Origin: Actomonas aquatica | GTDB lineage: Bacteria; Verrucomicrobiota; Verrucomicrobiia; Opitutales; Opitutaceae | Length of the DNA: 64,000 nt | Assembly (NCBI RefSeq): GCF_019679435.2 | Contig: NZ_CP139781.1 | Span: 3,939,753 to 4,003,752 of the forward strand | Direction: 5' to 3' | Part shown: piece after piece, positions 53,501 to 62,500 of the stretch | Layout: each line of letters opens with the position of its first letter | How positions within the stretch are numbered: position 1 is the stretch's first letter | Notes under the pieces: generated by a model | Database searches by the model: none | Seen by the model: the letters and a program-made list of their open reading frames with translations, nothing else | Told to the model about the DNA's origin: nothing | Program-made: the position numbers and the translations under genes

Positions 53501-56500
53501 GACGTCGTCTACAACGTGCCGGTATTCCTGCGTGCCGCCGTGGGCTACGATACGGTCACGATTTCCGGCACCCCGCAGCAGCTCAACATCGCCCCCGATA
53601 CCCTGCCTCCGGGCGACGATGGCTCCAGCTACTTCGATCCGATCACCGACGGTGGTGACGTCACCAAGTCCTCCCTGCGCGACGACGACTCCAAGTCGCC
53701 CGGTGCCTACATTGCGATCGGGGCCATCGCCTCGGCCGATGTGCTCGGCGTCTTCAACTTCGATGGTATCTTCTTCTTCTCCATCGATGCGTCCGGCATC
53801 GAGCTGCAGGCCGCCTTCAACACCCAGCTGAAGACCCCGATCGGCAACAAGGTGCTCTTCGAATTGAGCGGCTCCCTTTCCGTGGTGGTCGATGGCGACG
53901 GTGTTTATGGCCGGGCCGAACTGACCATGGTTGATTCCAACGAACCCATGATCCCGGGCTGGACCTGGTCCAACGCCAACTTCCTGTTGGAACTCAACAC
54001 CGCGACGGTTTCCAAGACCTTCACGAGCTATAGCTACGATACGAGCTCCGGGGCCAAATCGCTGGTGGCCGCGGACGTCACCCTCCAAGGTCTCTACTTC
54101 CGCCTCAAGGTCGGCGGCACCCTGGCGTTCCAGACGACTCTCGGTGACGCGGTCGCCCTCACCGGTAGCTTCACCTTCACCATCAACGGCACCGACGGCT
54201 ACGTGGAGATGTTTGCCAATGCCAAGGCGGAGGTCGCGGGTGCCGAGGTGGGTTCAGCCGCCGGCGGTTTCCGTATCGGTGTGCTCGATGGCACGCCCTA
54301 CATCGCGGCCTTTGTGCAGATCCAAGTCGGGGCGGGCGCGAGCGTGGATGCGCCAGACGGAGCCGAAGAACTCAGCGGCACCGGCTTCGAGATTCAGTTC
54401 CGCTTGGCCTTCTTCGTGAACACCGCCGGTTCGGATATCACGATTGATGGCGTCCTGCTCAAGCAAACCGAGATCAAGCTCGCGGCCTCCGGTTTCATTC
54501 AGTTCAACCTCGGCGGCGTCGCCGGTTTCCGCATCGAAGGCGAGTTCTCGATGGTGGCTAACGCCGACGGGTTCGAAGTCGGCGTAGCGGGTTCCTTCAA
54601 GGCGCAGCTCGCTGGTGAGGTCATCTTCAGCGCTCGTGCGTCCGGCGCACTCTCCGTCATCGATATCGCCCCGGACGGCGCGCCGACTCCGATTTACGTC
54701 ATCGCCGGCTTCCTCGAAATCACGGTCGGTGCCGGCAACATCGCTGGCGGTAACGGCTTTGGCTTCGACGCCACCTTCCGTCTCGAGGTCAACACCACCA
54801 ACGAGGAAAAGGTCTACACCTTCCAGAGCTCCTCCAAGACCCTTGAGGCCGGTATCTATGTGCGCCTCTTCGCTTCGGGCGACCTCTGGATCGGCACCGA
54901 GGACACCGGCTTCAACCTCGGCGGCTCCTTCTACCTCGAAATGGGGACGAATGGCCTGATGGTCTCCGTCACGGCCACGCTCGGCCTGCAGGTGGCGGGC
55001 ACTCAGATCATCGGCTTCGACGCATCTGGCGCTCTGTTGATCAACACCAAGGGCATTGCCGCCCAGTTCAACGTCACCCTTGGCGTGGGCGGCACGTCAT
55101 TGTTCGATTTGAGCGGCACCTTCACCTTTGAGGTCAATACCACCGGCGACGCCATCAACACCACCATTGGCAACGCCACCGTCGATCTGCCCGCGGGTCC
55201 CTACCTGCGCCTCGAGCTCGTCGGCCAGTTGACCTTGTTGAGTATCCTCGAACTCGACGGTAGAGCCCTGTTCCTCTTCGAGAACAACACCCTGACTCTA
55301 AGCGTCACTGCGACAGCCGACTTCTCGCCGCTCGGCTCGCTCGGCGCGACCGGCACCCTCACCATCAGTTCGGCCGGCGTCTGGGGCAGCCTCTCTCTGG
55401 CCGGTTCCCTCGGCTTCGATCCGGTGACGCTCTCCGGCTCCTTCCGTGTTGCGATCAACACCACCTCCTCGGCGCGCAACATCTTGGTGCTCGACGTCAA
55501 CACCACCACGGGCGCCGTCGGCGGCACCAAGGAAGAGTCCATCGCCGCCCAGACCATCATCCTGTCCTTCGGTGGCTCCTTCAATGTCGGTCCGTTCTCC
55601 ATCAAGGGCAGCGCGATGCTGAAGATGTCCTCGAGCGGCTTCACCATCACCTTTGATGCCGGCATCGACCTCGGCATGTTCGGCAGCCTCTCCGTGAAGG
55701 GTGGAGCTGAGATCGGCACAAACGCCCAAGGCGCTTACTTCGCCATGTATCTGGGCCTCGGCACCAACGTGCTCGGCTTCGGCCTCATTCAGATCTCCGG
55801 CAACTTCACCCTGGTCCTCAACACCAGCTCGCAGTCGGTCACCATCGGCTCCGAGACCATCGCCGGCAGCACCTTCAAGGTCTCCATCGGCATGAAGCTC
55901 AAGATCTGGGTCTTCGAGGTGAATGGCTCAGCCTCCATCGGCGTCGAGAACGGTCTGTTCATCATCCGAATCAACAACTTCGGGATGAACTTCTTTAACA
56001 TCATCACCGTGCGCCTCAGCGGCTACGTCCGCTCCGACGGCCAGTTTGAGTTCACCGCTTCCGCTGGTGTCCGCCTCAGCTTCGGCCCGGTCTACTTCTA
56101 CGCCAACTTCAGCCTCACGCTGGCCAGCTGGGGCTTCCGGGCCTCCGGCAGTGCCGGTGCCGGTGTGAACATCGACTTCGGTCTCTTCGAAATCGATATC
56201 AGCATCTCCTTCGGGTTCACCCTGTCCTTCAACATCCAGAAGGGCGAAGCGACCTTCTCCTTCAACATCTGGAAGTTCAGCTTCGACATCACTTGGAGCT
56301 TCGGTGCCCCGCCCATCCTCGCCACCAAGATTGGCTCCACCCTGCGGCTTAACGTGGGTGTCGACGCGCGCCACCGCGGCGGCAGCTACACGTCCGACGG
56401 AAACGAGAGCTTTACCGTCACCCATCTCGGTGGTTCTCGCGGCAACGAAACCGTGCGTGTCTCCGGCCTCGGCTTCGAACAGGACTACGGAGGCATCTCC

Positions 56501-59500
56501 AAGATCCTCGTCAACGACGCCGGCAACGGTAACGACTCCCTCACCATCGGGGCCGGTGTGCTTGCCGATGTCGAAATGAACGGTGGTGTCGGTAACGATA
56601 CCCTCATCTCCTTCACCTCCGGGTCCAACATCCTGCGTGGTGGCTCCGGCAACGATACCCTGGCCGGCGGCTCCGGCAGTGATCGCATCTACGGCGGTTC
56701 CGGCGACGACACCTTGTTCGGTTACAGCGGCAACGACTTCCTCTACGGCGAGTCCGGCAACGACACCATCTTTGCTGGCTCCGGTAGCGACTGGATCGAA
56801 GGCGGCGACGGTAACGACACGCTCTACGGCGAATCCGGCAACGACACCTACGTCTTCTCCGGCAACTTCGGCACCGATACCCTCAACGAGACCGTCACGG
56901 CCGTCACCAACTCCTCCGGTGACACCATCATCAGCAACAGCACCCACAACGACACCGGCGACACCGTCGACCTCTCCGGCATCGGCGGCGCCATCACCTT
57001 CGACCTCACCACCTCCTCCTACAAGGCGACCTTCGGCAGCAACGTCATCAACGACGCCGGTCGCAACCTCGAGATCTGGGTCGGTGGCACCGCCTCCGAT
57101 CGCTACAACGTCAGCGGCACCTCCTCCAACAACGTCACCCTGCGCGGCACCGTCGCGCCCGACACCTACAACGTCACCATGGGCAACCTCGGCGGCGCGG
57201 TCATCATCGACGACTCCAACAGCTCCACCGATGTCGACGTGCTCAACGTCACCTCGACCGGCAACACCGCCATGCGTGTTTCCGATACCTCCGGCGACGC
57301 CAAGATCACCCAGAACGGCGACGAGGTGCGCTATGCCCCGGACTTCAACAACGTCGAATCGATCAACATCGTCGCCAACTCCGCCACCGTCACCATCGAC
57401 GGCAGCGGCACCGAAAAGATCGACCTCCGCGAAGACTTCACCATCGACGCCAACCAGATCCTCTGGAACGGCCGCGTCCACGCCGGCCGCATCGACTTCG
57501 ACTCCGCCACCACGCTCACGGTCAACTACGACCTCGTCACCCGCGACAACGGCAACATCCGCCTCCACAATACCGCCGGTAACATCCACCTCTCCGCCGG
57601 TATCTACGTGGCCTCCGGTAGCGGCTACATCGGCAACGGCAACGGCACCGTAACGCTCACCTCCGACGCCGGTGCCATCACCACCGACGGTGAGGGCTGG
57701 GACATCGGCGACGGCGCCGGCGCCGGTGGCTTCGACACCTGGCTCGATTGGGCGCTGCGTTACGCCAAATACACTGCGGACTCCGTCGATACCGATAACG
57801 GAGAGATCATCCAAGCCGGCGCCTTCTCTTGGGAAGAGTCCCTCTACCGCTCCAACGGCTCGACCCTCCGCTCCGCCAACGGTGCCTTCATTCAAGCCGA
57901 CGCCGGTCGCCTTCTCCTCACCGCCCAGAACGGCGTCGGTGCCGCCGTCTCCGGTGCTCAGATTTCGCCGCTCTCCATCTTCATGGACGTCAATGAACTG
58001 TCCGTGAACACCCCGACGTCCGTCACCTCCTACATCATCGAGATCGACGACGTCACCAACATCGCCGATTCCACCACCGGCGTCATTCAGCTCATCAGCC
58101 TCTTCGGCAACCAGACGGTTCAGGAGCCGATCAACACCACCACCGAGGTCATCCTCTCCGGTAACACCCTGGAAATCTCCCAGCCGGTCATCTCGACCAA
58201 CACCATCTACGTTTACCCGACCAATCCGTCGCTGGCCTTCACCATCATCCCGACCCTCACCACGCTCGGCAGCGTCCCCGAGGGCTCCGGCGGCCTGATC
58301 CTCACCCAGGACGAGGTCGATAACATCCAGTCGAGTAACATCGTTTACTTCGGCTCCGACGAGCTTCTCACCCGCTTCTACATCGGCGACCGCACCATCA
58401 CCCCGGTTATCTTCTCGGTGCCGACCACCGTCCTGCGTGGTGATACGATCGACATCCTTTCGCCGCTCCAGACCCAGGTGCTCTACATCCTCGGCGACGG
58501 CACCACCACCACGCTCTCCGCCGATGTCACCGGTCTCAGCCAGTCCATCAACGACACGGTTGAAGTCGACGGCGTCCGCTCCATGACCGCCACCGCCGGT
58601 AGCATCATCATCGGCAACCCGGGTGGTCAGATCGATGGCAACGGCGCCGGCGGGGCCGACAGCCTTTCGCTCTCCGCCACCGGTTCCATCACCATCGCCA
58701 ACGGTGTCGGCCAAAACAAGGCCCTCCAGGACCTCACCCTCACCGCCGGCAGCACCATCGATATCGGCGGCTCCGTCACCCTCGACGGCGACCTCACCGT
58801 CACCGATGCCACCACGCTGCGCTTCCGCGGTTCCGTGACCATCGCCGGTGACCTCGTCATCACCCAAGCGACCGACATCACCTTCGACGGCCCCGTCACG
58901 GTCACCGGCAACGTTACGATCGCCGAAGGCGCTTCCATCACCTTCAACGGCAACACCGCCGTCGCCGGCAACGTCACCATCGGCGACGCCAACGACTACT
59001 CCAAGATCGCCTCGATCTTCTTCGCCAACAACGCGCGCTTCGACTTCGGCGGTGACACCGCCATCTACGCCAATGGTGCCATCACCTTCGGCAACGCCGT
59101 CGGCGGCCTCGGCGCTCCCTACGAGCCCGACAGCTTCACCCTCGGCACCAACGCCACCCTGACCTTCAACAACAACACCGACATCGGCGAATCCACCCCG
59201 ATGACCGTCGTTCAAGCCGCCGCCGTCAACGTGACCGGCGCGCTCACCGCCGGCGACGTCGTCATGACCAATGTCGCGGGCAATCTCATCCTCGATGCTA
59301 CCAACGTCGTCCGCTCGCTCGACATCACCTCGACCGGCTCCGGCGTCTCCACTTTCATTCGCATCAACACCCTCGAGGTCGGCGACGGCAACGCCACCAT
59401 CACCGCCAACCAGCTCAACCTCCTCGGCACCGTTTCCGACACCGGCGCGCAGTCCTCGCTGACCATCAAGCCTTACACGGTCTCCCGTGCGATGGTCATC

Positions 59501-62500
59501 GGCAACTCGCCGCCCTCCGTCACCACCCCGACCTTCAACAACCGCCTCGACATCTCCGCCACCGAGGTCGGCCTCATCCTCCCGGGCTTCTCGGTCGTCA
59601 ACTTCGGTGACGCCGCCGCCGGCACCGGCGCGGTCTACCTCGCCTACATGGGCTCGCAGATCTCCACCGGCGAATACTTCAACAAGACCCAGATCTTCGG
59701 CGGTTCGATCAACGTCACCCGCGACCACGACATCAACGCCACCGTCCCCGAGTTCCGCCTCGTCGCGCTCACCGGTGACATCAACGTCGATGCCCGCATC
59801 GGTTACGCCCAGGACAACACGGCCGCCGATCGCAACCCGTGGGTCCGCCTTGAGGCCGCCGGCAGCATCAACGTCAACGCGGCGATCTACGCCCTCGACC
59901 GCATCTCTCTCACCGCGGGCCAGGGCACCGGCAACGGCAGCATCACGGTCGCCTCCACCGCCTTCCTCGCCACCACTTCCACCACCGGCTCCAACAAGCG
60001 CATCGAACTCGCCGCCGGTCTCACCTCCGGCAACATCACCCTCACCGGTGCCTCCGCCGAATCCTCCATCCTCAGCGCCGCCGGCGATAACAGCTCCATC
60101 GTTCTCTACGCTCGCGCCGGCACCATTACCCAGACCGATGGTCGCCTCGTCGCCGAGCTCTTCACCAGCCAGAGCAGTGGCAACACCTCCGTCCGCACCA
60201 CGGTCGAGCGGGTAGGGGAAGCCTCCCTCGCCGGCGAAATCTTCACCGATGGCACCCTGCGCACCATCGACGGCGCCCGTATCACCGGCTCCGGTGCCTA
60301 CACCCAGACGGAAACCGATGACCTCCAGCTCGACCAGATCACCACGGTCTCCGGCGGCATCAACGTCACCACGACCAATGGCGGCACCATCACGGTCGAC
60401 ACCCTAAATTCCTCCACCGGCAACGTGACCCTCACCGCCGCCGGCGCCATCACCGACTTCACCCCGTCCGCCGACACCACCAACAACGTCACCACCGGCG
60501 GCACCTTCATCTTCTCCGCCCAAACCGGCGTCGGCACCTTCGGCCTCGCCGACTTCGACATCGCTGTCAGCGCCGTCCAGGGCACCAACGCCGTCTCCGG
60601 CGACATCGTCCTGCAGGATCCCAACACCCTCACGATCTCCGGTGCGGTCGCCACCCTCGCGGGCAACGGCAACATCCACATCACCGTCGATGTCGGCACC
60701 TTCACCGTCGCCGCCGGCGTCACGGCCCACGGCTCCGGCAACATCGTCCTCAACGCGGTGAATGGCACCTTCACCCAGAACGCCGCCACCACCATCTCCT
60801 CCACCACCGGCTCGCTCGACCTCGACGGCAACAGCGTCAACCAGTCCGGCGCTCTCGCCACCGGCAGCACCGGCACGATCGATGTCACTGCCGACATCGG
60901 CACCATCACCATGGTTGACGGCGCCACCACCACCACCGTCGACGGCGCCATCACCTACACCGCCGCTGCGACCATCAACGTGGCCACCCTCACGTCCACC
61001 ACCGGTGACCTCACCCTCACCGCCACCGCCGGTCGCATTTCCGACAACACCGCCGCCGAGGCCGCCAACCTCACCACCACCGGCCAGACGACCCTCACCG
61101 CCGCCACCGGCATCGGTGCTTCCGGCGTGGCCGACATCGATACCTCCATCGCCACTCTCCAGGCGACCAACACCGCGACCAACCACATTTATATCCAGGA
61201 AACGGATACGCTCGTCATCAACGGCACCGGCGTCCGCACCCTCGCCGGCAACGGTCGCATCGATATCGACGTCGATGCTGGCAGCCTCACCAACGACAGC
61301 GTCATCACCGCTCACGGCTCCGGCACCATCACCCTCAACACCGACGCCGGCACCTACACCGCCAACGCCGCCGTCTCCTCCACCTCGGGTGCCATCACCT
61401 TCACCGCCGACGCCATCGCGCAAAACGCCAACGTCAGCACCACCACCGGCTTTGTGAGCTACACCGCCGATGTCGCCGGCATCACCATGGCCGATGGCAC
61501 CAGCACCACGCTCACCACCGGCGCGACCACCTTCACCACCGCCACCGACATCGCCCTGTCCCGCATCGTCGCCACCACCGGCACGATCACCCTCACCGCC
61601 ACCGCCGGCAGCATCACCGACAACACCGCCGCTGAGACCGCCAACCTCACCACCACCGGTCAGGCCACGATCACGGCCGACACCGGCATCGGCTCCGCCG
61701 GCAGCGATGCCGACATCGACACCACGCTCGCCAGCCTCGCCATCACCAACAACACCAGCGGCAACATCTTCATCCACGAGACCAACGGCCTCATCATTAA
61801 CGGCACGGGCGCTCGCACCCTCGCCGGTAACGGCAACATCAACATCGATGTCGACGCCGGTGCCTTCACCGTTTCCTCCGTCGTTACCGCTCACGGTTCC
61901 GGCACCATCACCCTCAACGCCGACGCCGGCGCGCTCACCCTCAACGCGGTCGTCAGCTCCACCACCGGTGCCATCGCCCTGAGCGCCGACTCCATCGCCC
62001 AGAACGCCAACGTCTCCACCGGCGACGCCGCCACCATCACCTACACCGCCGACACCGCTGGCATCATCATGGCCGACGGCACCACGACCACCACGGTCAC
62101 CGGCGACATCACTTACACCGCCGCGACCAACGTCGCGCTCTCCCGCCTCCTCAGCACCGACGGTAACCTCACCGTCACCGCCACCGCTGGTGCCATCACG
62201 GACAACACCCTCGCCGAGTCCACCAACCTGAGCACCTCCGCGCTCGCGACCCTCACGGCCGCGACGGGGATTGGAGCGACGGGGGCAGCAGACATCGACA
62301 CGGCCGTCGGCTCCCTCACGGGTCGCAACACGACTTCGGGCGGGATCGTGATCGAGGAAGACGACGCGCTGACGATCACGCCGGCAGGCCTGATCAACGA
62401 CGCGAGCGGGCAGCCGATCATCCTGACGACGGAAGCGGGCACGCTGACGATCACGGGCGTGATCACGGCGACGGGCGCGGGCAAGATCCGCCTGAGCGTG

